Below, piece by piece: positions 21,216-32,510 of a DNA stretch of 64,000 bases (position 1 is the first letter of the stretch; every line of letters starts with the position of its first letter). Position numbers and translations under genes: made by a program. The DNA is taken from the NCBI GenBank assembly GCA_027922465.2, contig BQMF02000337.1, positions 248,001 through 312,000 of the forward strand. The letters are read 5' to 3'. The DNA comes from Turritopsis dohrnii. Taxonomy: Eukaryota; Cnidaria; Hydrozoa; Anthoathecata; Oceaniidae. Under the pieces are notes generated by a model. That model was given only the letters and a program-made list of their open reading frames with translations. It did not search any database and had not been told where the DNA came from.

Positions 21216-23050
21216 GCAGGACAACTACTAGTTGGTGTAGCCTATCTGTGGCCATGCAAAGCACTTCATTACCGTAAAACTGGTTTAAAAAATATATATA
21301 TATACTGTATGTCTACTTTGTTTAATGCTTGCATTCCTATGGAATGGGATTCACCTATCATTTGGTGATGTAGGCTAAAACAGGGACAAATAATTAGAAG
21401 AATCAGAAGCTAAGAAAATAACATTTTCTCACGCGGAAATGTCAATTAAATGAAAATTTGGCAAATTCATGAAACATTAAAATCTTGGGTAAGTATGAAA
21501 AAAAATGAAGAAAGAAGGATTAACTGCACATTATTATATTTTTTCTGTAAATATTTTGGCAACCACTTTGTAGAATCATATACCTAAGTATCAAATCAAT
21601 GCGTGAAATTTTATAAATAATTACAAAACTACTATGGTGAAAGACAAAAAGAAAGCTAATGAAAATTATAGAATTATTAGAAAAATTATTATTAGAAAAA
21701 AATTATAGAAATATTCAATATCGCAAACATGCATTTCATGAAATATAATAAGCTTTTAACTATATAAAATAAGTACTTTTCGGAAGCTCATTAGTTTGAG
21801 TGGTGTTCATTTAACAAAGTCATCATTAACACAGATATAACAATGAACTCATCAAAATGAAAAACATTTATGTAGAAGAAAAAATGAGTTTTCAAAGAGA
21901 ACATTTCTTTCTAATTTGATTGTCCAAAGGATGATTATTATAAATATCTAAGTCAAGAATAGATAGATACATAAACCAATACCGATACATAGTTTTGACT
22001 TATTTATTACTCTTCGTCAATAACAATATAACAATATAATAATAACAATACAAGCAGTATCTGCACTTGAAACAGGTTTCGCGTTTCGTATTGTTGCTTT
22101 TACTTTGAGAAACGATTATATGTCGGCGGCGGTATCACAGTTTTTGTTATTTGCACTTTTCCTTTATGGGAAGTAGACCTTGACATTGACCTCCCTTGAA
22201 CAAAGATAAGACCCAGCCATCTGTTTGTTACAGTTTAGTATTCTTTTTTGATATTCTGGTGAAAAATAGATGTTATCTATTTCCAACTAAAGTTTGTATA
22301 TACACCCAGGCACTGAATTAGGTGTTTCCCTACTTTCGATTTTATTAAATTTCTTGCATCCGCAAAAATTAATTCCGCAAAATAATGGCATTTTTGGGTC
22401 ATTTATCGGCAAAAATATATTCCTCAAAAATTTCTACCACAAACAATTTCTTCCCTTAAAGGTATAATAAATTTTCTCATATATATATATACAGTTTTTT
22501 TAATAGAATCACGAGGCTGAAATTCATCAAAACTTAAGAATTAAGATTCACACTTGGGCCCATAATTATGTAACCAAAAATTTTTAAAAGCCATAGAATC
22601 AAATCCAATGTACATGATGACTGTGGGAAATATCAGACATTCTTTTGTTAGAATTTTTCATGCTTTTAAACCCAGCATTCAAAAGTTTATACAAATCAGT
22701 CATTTTTAGATCGGAAATCATGTGCACAACATTCTAATGTTTTGTTTGAATGAGAAAATTTTACAAAATACAACAACACATTCATTATTGTTCAATGAGA
22801 GATAAGATAAGATGAGTGCCAGAAAGAGGAGGAAACAACTCAACAAATTTAAGAAATAATATATACCCCTAAACATCACATAAATAAAGCTCAGGTTACC
22901 CTTTTCCTAAAAAAAGTGCCTTTTGGATGTTCATAGTGCCCTTTTTCCTTGTGCCGGACGCTGCCCTTCCATTGTAGATTAGTTCCTGTCCAAACTTTAT
23001 TATCAAATCGGCCATAGTAAATGGAACCATAATAACAGCGGCCATAAGGA
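21216..23050. other. AT-rich gap after the satellite
   Basis: No gene with a recognisable domain was found. Contents include short TA runs (near 21290 and 22480) and a degraded repeat near 22370-22460 with a CCCTTAAAGGTA end like the small MITEs. The minus ORF 22891-23175 overlaps the MITE end and looks spurious. Confidence 0.4.
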
Positions 23051-24178
23051 ACTACTTCGTAAAATTGGTCACTACTTCGTGTGCGGAGCGCAAGTGCTAC
23101 TACCTTATCGGACAAAACAATGTCGGACAAAATTTTCGTCGGACAAAATAATTCGTCGGACAATATTTTCGTCACCCGTGGAAAATTTCGTCACTTTTGT
23201 CCGACGAATAATTTTGTCCGACGAAAATTTTTGTCCATTTCTTAAGTTTTGGAAAACAACATAAATTACTCAGTATCATCATTTATATGTTATACAACAG
23301 TATTAACTTTGAAGACATGCTACAAATCTTTCTACTTCCAATCATAAAATGTTCTACTTTTTTTCTATAAAAAGTTCAATTGTGCTATCAATGTTTTCAT
23401 CTAACAAGTTTTCAGTCAAATTTCAGATGTCTCACTGCTATTTTCATCATCTTCATCCAAAACGACTCGTGATGATTTTTGTGTTGCGATTGTGCTTTCC
23501 TCGTTAATTGGAGAAAACTTTCTTTTGATTCCAGGCTTTAAATACTCACCGTCACTATTTCAGTTTTCAGGGTTTCTTTCTACTTTCATTAAAAGAATCC
23601 TTACACGTTTTTTTTAATAAGGAACACACTTATAAGGAACGCGAGGCTGATATTTTGCCTCAATCTTAATGCTATCTCCGAAACTATTATCAGTACTGAA
23701 TATTCTAAAATCTGAGGTTAAAGATAAGGAACTGTGAGACTCAAATCAAACTTAATGTTCCTTATAAAGAAAACAACGTGTAGACATTTGTTTTAAAGCA
23801 GTATTATGTTTTATAATCTCTAGAACTATTTTGTTCAGTATAATGTTTTTTTGTTTTATTTCTAGAACTAAACCTCTTATGTTAACGCAGTTATGCTGTT
23901 ATATTAAGTTTATGTTATACATATTTCATTGTAGTAGAAAATAGAGGAAAAATCTTTAAAGCAGTTCATAAACATTCTTTCTTTATCAAAGAATGAATAT
24001 TATTCAAACTTTGGTTTCGGACAAAATTTTTCGTCGGACAAAATTATTCGTCGGACAAATTTTTCGTCGGACAAAATTATTCGTCGGACAAAATTTTCGT
24101 CACCCATGGAAAATTTCGTCACTTTTGTCCGACATTGTTTTGTCCGATAAGGTACTTCGGATAAACTCACTACTTCGG
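23051..24178. repeat. Four ACTACTTCG motif copies interrupted by a MITE
   Basis: Copies at 23051, 23071, about 23099 (split by the MITE insertion) and 24169 would lie within about 75 bp before the insertion. The stretch CATAAGGAACTACTTCGT matches, in inverted orientation and with one mismatch, the cluster at about 3997-4014 upstream of the transposase gene. They may mark the far subterminal region of the same element; this is inference. Confidence 0.4.
23103..24152. mobile_element. MITE, 1,050 bp, TIR CCTTATCGGACAAAAC
   Basis: Both ends read CCTTATCGGACAAAACAATG inward and continue with repeated GTCGGACAAAATT and CGTCAC blocks, each bordered by TA. The left end itself contains a nested inverted copy of these blocks. 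The middle 770 bp is AT-rich with no gene. It is a non-autonomous TA-targeting element, related by its CCTTATCGG end to the one at 58970. Confidence 0.75.
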
Positions 24179-24477
24179 TTGGAACACATACAGTTGTCTC
24201 TACTAGGAATTTGCCTGAACAAGACATCTCGTTCTGGTTTTGTATAGGGTTGTACATAGCCAATAGCATTAGCTTAAAAATGGTAAACTTGAACGTGTGG
24301 AAATGTGGTCGCAGCCAAACGACTTTTGAATTTTTCTTATTCCATCTGAATAAAGTGTTTGGAATATGAAAGGAAATTCTGTGCACCCAAGAAAAGGGCC
24401 GCAAAATGCTATATATATAGAATTAGGAGACATCTACTTGCTTTCTCCTTTGTACTAAAATCTTTCAGTAATAAGGC
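24155..24477. other. Short gap before the USP-bearing element
   Basis: No gene was recognised. It starts with the last ACTACTTCGG motif and otherwise holds unremarkable AT-rich sequence up to the 9-bp target site at 24478-24486. Confidence 0.4.
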
Positions 24478-24698
24478 TGAGCTGAGGGTTTTGTCAAGTG
24501 AGCCTCCTCCGTTTTAACATAGCCTCCGTTAAGCCTCCGTTAATGACTTGATGAACAGTTTATGGCATAAAATATATATATGATAGGGGGGAATCATTTA
24601 TCATTTTATTTCGATTATTGCGAATACTTTAATAAACCCAACACATCTTACAATCTGTAGTAAAGTCTCAAAAACATAATAACTTTGAAAACGACGGT

Positions 24699-24817
24699 AT
24701 GGCAGAACCGACAGACGACATCGATGCATCTCCACCGCAGCGAGCTTTTCTACTGTGTGGGTTCTACAGCAATGATCAGTTTACTGAGGCTGAACGTTTA
24801 CAAAATTACAACGAAGT
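24699..24817 (+). CDS. Possible first exon inside the USP-bearing element
   Basis: A short open stretch starts at an ATG (MAEPTDDIDASPPQ) and reads through to NYNE before a GTAAAG donor. It lies between the left TIR and the inverted subterminal repeat, a position expected for a first exon of the cargo gene. No domain is visible and the next exon is not certain. Confidence 0.3.
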
Positions 24818-24837
24818 AAAGGTTTTTGGGCATTTTC

Positions 24838-25090
24838 AATAGTTTTAAGACCATTTCTAGTCCATTGATCAGTTAACAGAGGCTGGTATCACAAAAAAAA
24901 ATTATAAACGGAGGCTGGCATCACAGAAAGATCCTTAACGGAGGCTGAGTGTTCTGACAGTCCAAAACTGATTTGCTAACGGAGGCTGTTCTCATAATAC
25001 AAATATACAACGAACAAAAGGGTTTTAGGTGTTTTTCAATAGTTTTAAGACCATTGATCAGTTAACGGAGGCTGGTATCACAGAAAGTTC
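24838..25090 (-). repeat. Left subterminal copy of the 168-bp unit (inverted)
   Basis: This block is the reverse complement of the unit arrayed at 28385-29235, with shared pieces such as TAACGGAGGCTG and CAATAGTTTTAAGACC. It contains one full copy and a partial one. Together the two blocks give the element foldback-type ends. Confidence 0.75.
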
Positions 25091-25341
25091 CTTGCATGTT
25101 TTCTAGATAATTTCTAAATTTCACGTGTCAATTTCTCATTTCAGATAAAGCTAGAGTCAAACTAAACGACTTCGCCTATGCTATTACGTGACATTCGAGG
25201 GAAATATTTCTGCTTCGTGATTTTTAACTTTTTCGTGATTTTTTTTTAAATTGAAAAAGAGAAAATGAAATTCAAACGTTGGTGTAAGAATAAAACAGTC
25301 AGCTGGCTAAAACCGCTGACCAAAAAGTAATTCTGAAAAAT

Positions 25342-26035
25342 ATGAGATTTTTTTGGATTTTTTTGAACATGGATAGCAAGCTCTTTTCTCACATTTTATC
25401 TGAAATGTTTGGAGAAAAAACAGGGCAGTTTTTCTATGGCAGACAGGAGGACGCTGCCGAATTCTACAGGGTTTTATGTCATCAAGTGGAATTCCCCTTT
25501 AACAATTTTGTGGAAACTGAAAGCAACGCAATATTTGGAATCACCCAAGAACAAGGTAGTATGCATGAATTGCAACTACACGAACGACACAACAAACACC
25601 GAGGTAACTTTAGGACTGTCCCTATCTAGTAAAGGGAATAAGCTGTCAGACATGTTGCTTCAGGATTTCGAAGATGTAATCCTTGATGATTTTTGTTGTG
25701 AGAAATGTTCTACCACTAGTTGTGCGAGCACAAAGGCAGTAATCAATGCTCCAGCTGTTTAACTCTTCAGCTGAAAAGATATGAGGAGGACTTGACAACA
25801 AAAAAGGAGGATTCTGTCATACCTGACATGGAAATTGAATTGCCAGTCGAGGGTATTAACGTCGTGTATCGCCTTAGATGTATCATTTCTCATAAAGGAA
25901 GCTCAGTTAGTGGCGGCCACTATTGTAACTGAGGACAAGTTCGTAGAAGTTGATGATCAAGTGGTGACTGTTGGGAGCACATTCACCAAAGATGTTAACC
26001 ACAACGGCTACGTTTTTGTTTACGAAAAGAATGAA
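25342..26035 (+). pseudogene. Ubiquitin-specific protease (USP) catalytic-domain remnant
   Basis: USP landmarks appear in order but in shifting frames: GRQEDAAEFYRVL (Gln-Asp box), a zinc ribbon (CMNCNY ... CCEKC), LTLQLKRY, the His box SHKGSSVSGGHYC and the closing VEVDDQVV ... YVFVYEK. Frame changes occur near 25550, 25759 and 25925. The Cys box (GNTCYMN type) that should precede the Gln-Asp box was not found. As written, the domain cannot be a working protease; unrecognised introns or base-calling errors could explain some breaks. USPs remove ubiquitin from proteins. Confidence 0.75.
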
Positions 26036-27351
26036 CTGCTCATAAATTCGATCAATAATTGGCTTCCTTTAAATTGCTACTTGCTGGTCTTAAACCAAGT
26101 GTTTCAGTATCAGACAGCAAGAAGATACAACGAAGTGCTGTCCTTTATTTGGAATAGAATAGATAGCATCGACCTGCATGCTTTCGGAAATCTTATAAGA
26201 GATCTGTCATCAGTAACCACCAGACAAGTATCATTGCAGAAAATATTGTCCCATGGTGCAATGTGCGATGGTATTGATTTGCTGAAAATTTTGCTATCAC
26301 TCCTAAACGTTTCTGATGTTTCATCCTATACCATGGAGTTCGGAGAAACAGTGACGTGTATGGATTGTGGAAAAATCCAAAGAGCTGTGAAACCAAGGCA
26401 ACAACTGATTTGTGCTGAAGTTTCAAACAGTGGTTTAAAGGAAGCTGTTGCCTCCAGTGAAACTATGGGAGCTTTTTGGTGCTGTAAGCGAAAGCTTCAG
26501 AACGTTTCAAAAATGGTTTTGTACCCTTCCAGGGCCGTTCTTATACTTTTTAAAAATCAACTGCAGAAATTAACATTTAATGAAACTGCAATATGTGAAG
26601 GATTCGATCCAGAATTGGGGAAATCATATGAAGCCTGCGTTATTCTCACAGGAAATGCAGTTCATTTTAGAAAAAAAGTGTGGTTTACCATGAATGAAAC
26701 AGGAAACATAGTAACTGGATCAAAATCCATCAAAGGCACTAACGGAGCTGCTTTATTCATCCGAAATGATCACGCATATCATGATGTTCCTGTAAATTGT
26801 TGGGCATTAAAAGAAAGAGGAAGTTCACCATCTGAAAATGGCATCTTATGGGAGGCCATTCTTGCTTTAGATTGTTGCCTTGGAAATCTCGTCACTGGTA
26901 AAAAGGAAATGATAGATATGTGGTTGAGATCCAAGATGCTCTCCAGGGACGATGTATCCATAACTGCATTTTCAACATTTTTTTAAAAAATGTAGCATCC
27001 ATATTTGATATCAACATTGGCAGTGTGAGATCTACAAGTTGCCGTGCCTTTCTAGAAAGCTCTTTTTCAAATCGCATACAAAATATGGAAACTTTCAGTA
27101 GGCACAAAACACGAAGCGCACTCAAGTTTGACGCCATTATATTTTGGTTTGATCAAGGAATTCAAATCCTGTTGCCAGAGAAAGAAACAATTTACAGAAT
27201 TGGTGGGGAATCTTTCTTTAAAGAAGGTAATGAATTAATTCCTTTACCAACAGATTTTCATGAGCTTTTATCTTTCCTCATTTTTCATAAATCTTCGAAA
27301 CTAAATTCATTCAGTGAGAATTTTAAACATGCAAAATCCAATCGAACTTAA
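26036..27351 (+). pseudogene. Second, divergent USP-like segment and C-terminal region
   Basis: The frame that closes the first USP domain stays open to 26986 and contains TVTCMDCGKI, AFWCCKRK and LYPSRAVLILFKNQ, which look like a degenerate zinc ribbon and the LxLKRF strand of a second USP fold. It continues with a YEACVILTGNAVHFRKKVWF stretch where a His box would be, without a GHY motif. A frame change near 26920-26986 leads to a further 140 residues of unknown fold. A tandem or pseudo-USP domain is plausible but not certain. Confidence 0.45.
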
Positions 27352-27432
27352 AACTTGAAGTTTATGTAGACATAAATTTACATAGTCTGAAACAATAAAC
27401 GCATTGATTTATTTGTTTTACTATTTATTTAC

Positions 27433-28383
27433 TTGTTTCATATGATATTTTCAGCCATGACAGTATCATCGAAAATCATCGAAATTGTTAAGCTGTTGAT
27501 GACATGGATCAAAGAAGGCAACTGTGAAGTCACTAAGTGTATGGCGCAAGATAAGGTTATCTCCAATGAGATATTTAATTGTTGGGACAAAAATCTTTTG
27601 TTTCTAACAATATTGTTAGATATCATTAATGGTAGGCCTATGGAATTACCATCACAGAAAGCTGCTAGATTGAGTGTTGTAGCCAGCTCGGTCCTACCAT
27701 TAAAATTGGGAAACCAATCTGGTATGGCTAGCCAAGTATTGACTGCTCTAAACGAAAGGATAAAGTTTGTTGAGGTGTTGAAGCCATCAGAAATCAGAGC
27801 AGTGCATTTCGACTGCTGCATATCCAAAGAGTCATCGATTTTACAGAGCAACATATCTTCCACTACCTTTGTGGCACGAATTCTGAAACGTAAAACACAG
27901 CTACAGTCGGGAAAACTATCAGAGGAATTGCTTCTCAATGTGTTGCAATTTCTTCAAGAAGTAAAAGGTCTATGCATACGGCTTACAAAGGTTGCCCCGA
28001 CTAACGATGAACAGAAGCGCTTGCGAGAAAGGAAGTTTTCATACACCAGTACCAAGATGGAGACAAAGATAGAAATTGAAGAAAAACTAGAGAAGGTCGC
28101 TCCAAGAATGCTCATCGATTGTTTCCATGCCTGCACAGAAGAAATGTTCTACGATCACGAAGAATTCTGTTACGTCGCATTCGATATTACGAAAGGAACA
28201 TATTTCCATTCACATGATTATATTGCTATCGATATTGTCCCGTATTTATTGAAAAAGTACCTTTCAGAGAGAACAGGATGCGACATAAAACACATTGGAG
28301 GTTTAATGGAAAGTCCTTATGACGAACTTTCATCTAGTAGTAGTGACAGTGATATATTATTGAATGTTATATTTTCATTATGA
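27433..28383 (+). CDS. Unrecognised 316-residue ORF in the USP-bearing element
   Basis: A long uninterrupted ORF lies between the USP remnant and the right subterminal repeats, on the same strand. The sequence is mostly helical, with a basic-acidic alternating stretch (TKMETKIEIEEKLEKV), several Cys and His residues in the last third and a Ser/Asp-rich end (SSSSSDSD). I see no DDE, zinc-knuckle or protease motif. It may be the C-terminal part of the same cargo protein or an unrecognised transposase; neither is supported directly. Confidence 0.5.
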   Translation: MFHMIFSAMTVSSKIIEIVKLLMTWIKEGNCEVTKCMAQDKVISNEIFNCWDKNLLFLTILLDIINGRPMELPSQKAARLSVVASSVLPLKLGNQSGMASQVLTALNERIKFVEVLKPSEIRAVHFDCCISKESSILQSNISSTTFVARILKRKTQLQSGKLSEELLLNVLQFLQEVKGLCIRLTKVAPTNDEQKRLRERKFSYTSTKMETKIEIEEKLEKVAPRMLIDCFHACTEEMFYDHEEFCYVAFDITKGTYFHSHDYIAIDIVPYLLKKYLSERTGCDIKHIGGLMESPYDELSSSSSDSDILLNVIFSL

Positions 28384-28384
28384 T

Positions 28385-29235
28385 TTCTGCCTTCGTTAAC
28401 TGATCAGTGCATCGTAAGAGGTCCTGGATCTTTTGAAAAACACCTATATTTGTATAATGAGAACAGCCTCCGTTAACAAATCAGTTTTGGACTGTCAGAA
28501 CGCTCAGCCTCCGTTAAGGATCTTTTTGTGATGCCAGCCTCCGTTAACTAATCAGTGCATCAGAAGTGGTCTTAAAACTATTGAAAAACACCTAAAACCC
28601 TTTTGTTCGTTGTATATTTGTATTATGAGAACAGCCTCCGTTAACAAATCAGTTTTGGACTGTCAGAACGCTCAGCCTCCGTTAAGGATCTTTTTGTGAT
28701 GCCAGCCTCCGTTAACTGATCAGTGCATCAGAAGTGGTCTTAAAACTATTGAAAAACACCTAAAACCCTTTTGTTCATTGTATATTTGTATTATGAGAAC
28801 AGCCTCCGTTAACAAATCAGTTTTGGACTGTCAGAATGCTCAGCCTCCGTTAAGGAACTTTCTGTGATGCCAGCCTCCGTTAACTGATCAGCGCATCAGA
28901 AGTGGTCTTAAAACTATTGAAAAACACCTAAAACCCTTTTGTTCGTTGTATATTTGTATTATGAGAACAGCCTCCGTTAACAAATCAGTTTTGGACTGTC
29001 AGAACGCTCAGCCTCCGTTAAGGATCTTTTTGTGATGCCAGCCTCCGGTAACTGATCAGTGCATTAGAAGTGGTCTTAAAACTATTGAAAAACACCTAAA
29101 ACCCTTTTCTCCGTTGTATATTTGTATTATGAGAACAGCCTCCGTTAACAAATCAGTTTTGGACTGTCAAAACGCTCAGCCTCCGTTAAGGATCTTTTTG
29201 TGATGCCAGCCTCCGTTAACTGATCAGTGCATCGG
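28385..29235 (+). repeat. Right subterminal array, 168-bp unit, about five copies
   Basis: TCAGTTTTGGACTGTC recurs at 28481, 28649, 28817, 28985 and 29153, exactly 168 bp apart. Each unit holds three GCCTCCGTTAA motifs. The copies are nearly identical, which points to recent amplification or gene conversion. The same motif fills the outer TIR at 29675-29720. Confidence 0.92.
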
Positions 29236-29906
29236 AAGAGGTCCTAGATCTTTTGAGAAACGTCTAAAGACCTTAAGTTCGTTGTATATTTGTGTTATGA
29301 GAGCTACGTTTCTTAACAAATAGCACGTGCTAATCTCCGACAATGAAGGCTTGTATATATTAAAGTTTTGAAGTTTATCCGCTTTTTTGATAATATTTGT
29401 TTGAAATATGGACGTAGAAAAGGTTCTTCGTTGGAATTTCTTATCATCCGCCACTCCATATATACCCGTAGGCGGTGTCGGTCGTCATCAGGAAACTGTC
29501 GGCCTTGGATCCTCCACCACAGAGGTCAAAACTGTTTTCGGTGATTTTTGAGTGGTTCCTGAGGATAAATAAGTTCTGAGTAAGTCTTTTGAATTGTTTA
29601 AAGAATTTTTAGGCAGTTTACATGGTCATCTATGGATATTATCATTTAACATGGTCTCATGGAATAAAATATTAACGGAGGCTTAACGGAGGCTTAACGG
29701 AGGCTACTTAACGGAGGCTCACTTGACAAAACCTGAGCTGAGAGTCCCCCTCTCTTCCTTCGTCAAAATATATGATCTCCTAGATAGCTGGCTAGTAGAC
29801 TGAGAATAGGTCCAACACCTTTCAATTGAAAACAAATTCGTGGAATATTAATTTTTCTTAAGCTTGATACGGCATATATGTGACGATTTAAGGGAAGTAT
29901 ATATAT

Positions 29907-31269
29907 GTGACGTTCCAGGGGATTTTGATAACAAACGATATTAACGTTAATATCGTTATTATCGTTAATATCGTTAATGGAACTACAGAGTAACGTTATT
30001 ATCGTTAATATCGCTAATATCGTTAATATGGTAAGAGCACAGATTACCGTTACTATCGTCAAAAAGTTTTGTTCAAGACATTTGTTTATACATTTCACAT
30101 ACGTGTGTCGTTTTATGAAGTTCTAAAATAACCGTGATTTAATTATTATTTCGCCAAATAGCAATAAATTCAAAACAAACTCGCTTGTTCATGACATGAT
30201 AAACTCTGATTCATTCAATTACGTGGACATATATTTTTCTAGAAATAACAAAGCACTTTTTTTTTATTTGTTATTCCTGTACCTTCAGCACAAATTTGAA
30301 AAGCCACTTTAAAATACCGTGTCATTCGATTTGGTAATGTATTATTTTGAAATGTACATTTGCAGGTAGCACGCGTTTGTGTATTAAATTGAACTTAATT
30401 AGCTGGTTCTTATATTCATTTGGAGATTAAAGATACAGAAGTAAGTTCGAAAGCAGGCACGAGTAGAAACCGTCTGCTATAATTCTTTTTTCTGAATTGT
30501 TCGACGGGTTGCCATTCTATAAGCTCTTGGGAAAAAAAAACTTTACATTATTAAAGACACGTTACATTAAAGTTTTTTTCGATAGTAAAACTTTTATTAT
30601 TATTCTTTCGAAAGACATTTCACTTGCACTGGGTGAAGATGTACCCTTAATTAAATTGATCGCAACGTTTTCAGTGATCATTATTGATTTTTGTCATTTC
30701 GTCGATAATGTTTTCAGGTTCAACATTGGGATGAAGGACGAATGTAGGAAGGGACGAATGAAAACATTTTAACGTCGGCTTGACGAGTTGCAAAAGTTCT
30801 CTTTTGAAATACTCACCTTCGTTTAAAAATAACATTACCTTTTCCTTCAGTTTGTTATGAAGTTTATGTGAAAGGTTGTCTGAAAGTTGTGTTTACACAG
30901 GGCTCTAAAACTTTACTTGAGGGTAATTCTAAAATTGAATTTCTTACGCCGTAATCAAGCGAAAGAAAGATTAATATACACGAAATGGTTTTCTTGTCAC
31001 AAATAAAATGATCACATGCTTAATATTAATGTTATTATCGTTAATATCAAAAATATAGTTTTTTTTTACTATAATTTCGTAATTATAGTATATATAATAT
31101 AAACGATAATAACGATATTAACGATATTAACGATAATAGCGCTATTAACTATAATAACGCAACGATAATTATTAGCGATAATATCGCTAATTCTATTGTT
31201 TTATTAACGATATTATCGTTAATAATTATCGTTAATATCGTTTGTAATCAAATTCCCCTGGAACGTCAC
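29907..31269. mobile_element. Palindrome-rich TIR element, copy 1
   Basis: The ends are GTGACGTTCCAGGGGATTTT and its inverse. Both subterminal regions are made of short inverted and direct repeats of ATATCGTTA and TAACGATA, able to fold heavily. The target is an AT run, so the duplication cannot be sized. The central part holds the small ORF at 30497-30772. Confidence 0.75.
30497..30772 (+). CDS. Small conserved ORF in palindrome-rich element 1 (91 aa)
   Basis: The ORF starts MFDGLPFYKLLGK and contains a hydrophobic middle. The neighbouring element (31735-31992) has the same ORF with a one-codon length difference in a lysine run and only a few substitutions. No known domain was recognised. 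Its retention in both copies may simply reflect recent duplication. Confidence 0.35.
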   Translation: MFDGLPFYKLLGKKNFTLLKTRYIKVFFDSKTFIIILSKDISLALGEDVPLIKLIATFSVIIIDFCHFVDNVFRFNIGMKDECRKGRMKTF

Positions 31270-31325
31270 ATATATATTATAACAATCGTTTTTGTGATTT
31301 ACTCTCTACTGCAAGAAGAGTATAT

Positions 31326-32494
31326 GTGACATTCCAGGGGATTTTGATAACAAACAATATTAACGTTAATATCATTATTATCATTAATATTGCTAAAGGA
31401 ACTACAGAGTAACGTTATTATCGTTAATTTTTACCGTTAATATCCCTAATATCAGTTATGAGAAGAGCACAGACCGTTTATCGTTAAAAAGTTTTGTTCA
31501 AGACCTTTGTTTATACATTTCACATACGTGTGTCGTTTTATGAAGTTCTAAAATAACCGTGATTTAATTATCATTTCACTTTGAAATATACATTTACAGG
31601 TAGCACCCGTTTGTTTGTGTATTAAATTGAACTTAATTAGCTGGTTCTTATATTCATTTGGAGATTAAAGATACAGAAGTTAGTTCGAAAGCAGGCACGA
31701 GTAGAAACCGTCTGCTATAATTCTTTTTTCTGAATTGTTCGACGGGTTGCCATTCTATAAGCTCTTGGGAAAAAATTTTACATTATTAAAGACACGTTAC
31801 ATTAAAGTTTTTTTCGATAGCAAAACCTTTATTATTATTCTTTCGAAAGACATTTCACTTGCACTGGGAGAAGATGCACCCTTAATTAAATTGATCGCAA
31901 CGTTTTCAGTGATCATTACTGATTTCTGTCATTTCGTCGATAATGTTTTCAGGTTCAACATTGAGATGAAGGACGAATGTAGGAAGGGATGAATGAAAAC
32001 ATTTTAACGTCGGCTTGACGAGTTGCAAAAGTTCTCTTTTGAAATACTCACCTTCGTTTAAATATAATATTACCTATTTCCTTCAGTTTGTTATGAAGTT
32101 TATGTGAAAGGTTGTCTGAAAGTTGTGTTTACACAAGGGCTCTAAACTTTACTTGAGGGTAATTCTAAAATTATTGAATTTTTTACGCCGTAATCAAGCG
32201 AAAGAAAGATTAATATATGCCAAATGGTTTCCTTGACACATATAAATGATCACATATTTAATATTACTAATGTTATTATCGTTAATATCGAAAATATAGT
32301 TATTTTCGTACGATAATTACTATATTAACAATAATAGCGATATTATCAATATTAACGATAATAACGTTGTTAACTATGATAAAGTAATGATATTTATTAG
32401 CGATAATATCGCTAATTCTATTGTTTTATTAACGATATTATCGTTAATAGTTATCGTTAATATCGTTTGTTATCAAAATCCCCTGGAACGTCAC
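31326..32494. mobile_element. Palindrome-rich TIR element, copy 2
   Basis: It begins GTGACATTCCAGGGGATTTT and ends with CCCCTGGAACGTCAC, bordered by ATAT, in the same orientation as copy 1 and only 56 bp from it. The internal sequence is closely similar to copy 1 but about 190 bp shorter. Confidence 0.75.
31735..31992 (+). CDS. Small conserved ORF in palindrome-rich element 2 (85 aa)
   Basis: This is the counterpart of the ORF in copy 1, with a few substitutions (for example V to A, I to T, G to E) and an earlier stop. Function is unknown; no domain was recognised. Confidence 0.35.
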   Translation: MFDGLPFYKLLGKNFTLLKTRYIKVFFDSKTFIIILSKDISLALGEDAPLIKLIATFSVIITDFCHFVDNVFRFNIEMKDECRKG

Positions 32495-32510
32495 ATATGC
32501 ATCCATGATC

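Larger units (their letters stand above)
24487..29733 (+). mobile_element. Foldback-like DNA transposon carrying USP-related sequences (5.25 kb)
   Basis: The element begins GGTTTTGTCAAGTGAGCCTC and ends with its reverse complement, flanked by a perfect 9-bp duplication TGAGCTGAG (24478-24486 and 29734-29742). Inside each TIR are GCCTCCGTTAA repeats. A 168-bp subterminal unit occurs once or more near the left end and about five times near the right end, in inverted orientation. Long repeat-built inverted ends plus a 9-bp duplication recall FB/Mutator-type elements. No transposase was recognised, so it is probably non-autonomous. Its cargo is ubiquitin-specific-protease-like sequence and an unknown ORF. 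Confidence 0.8.
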
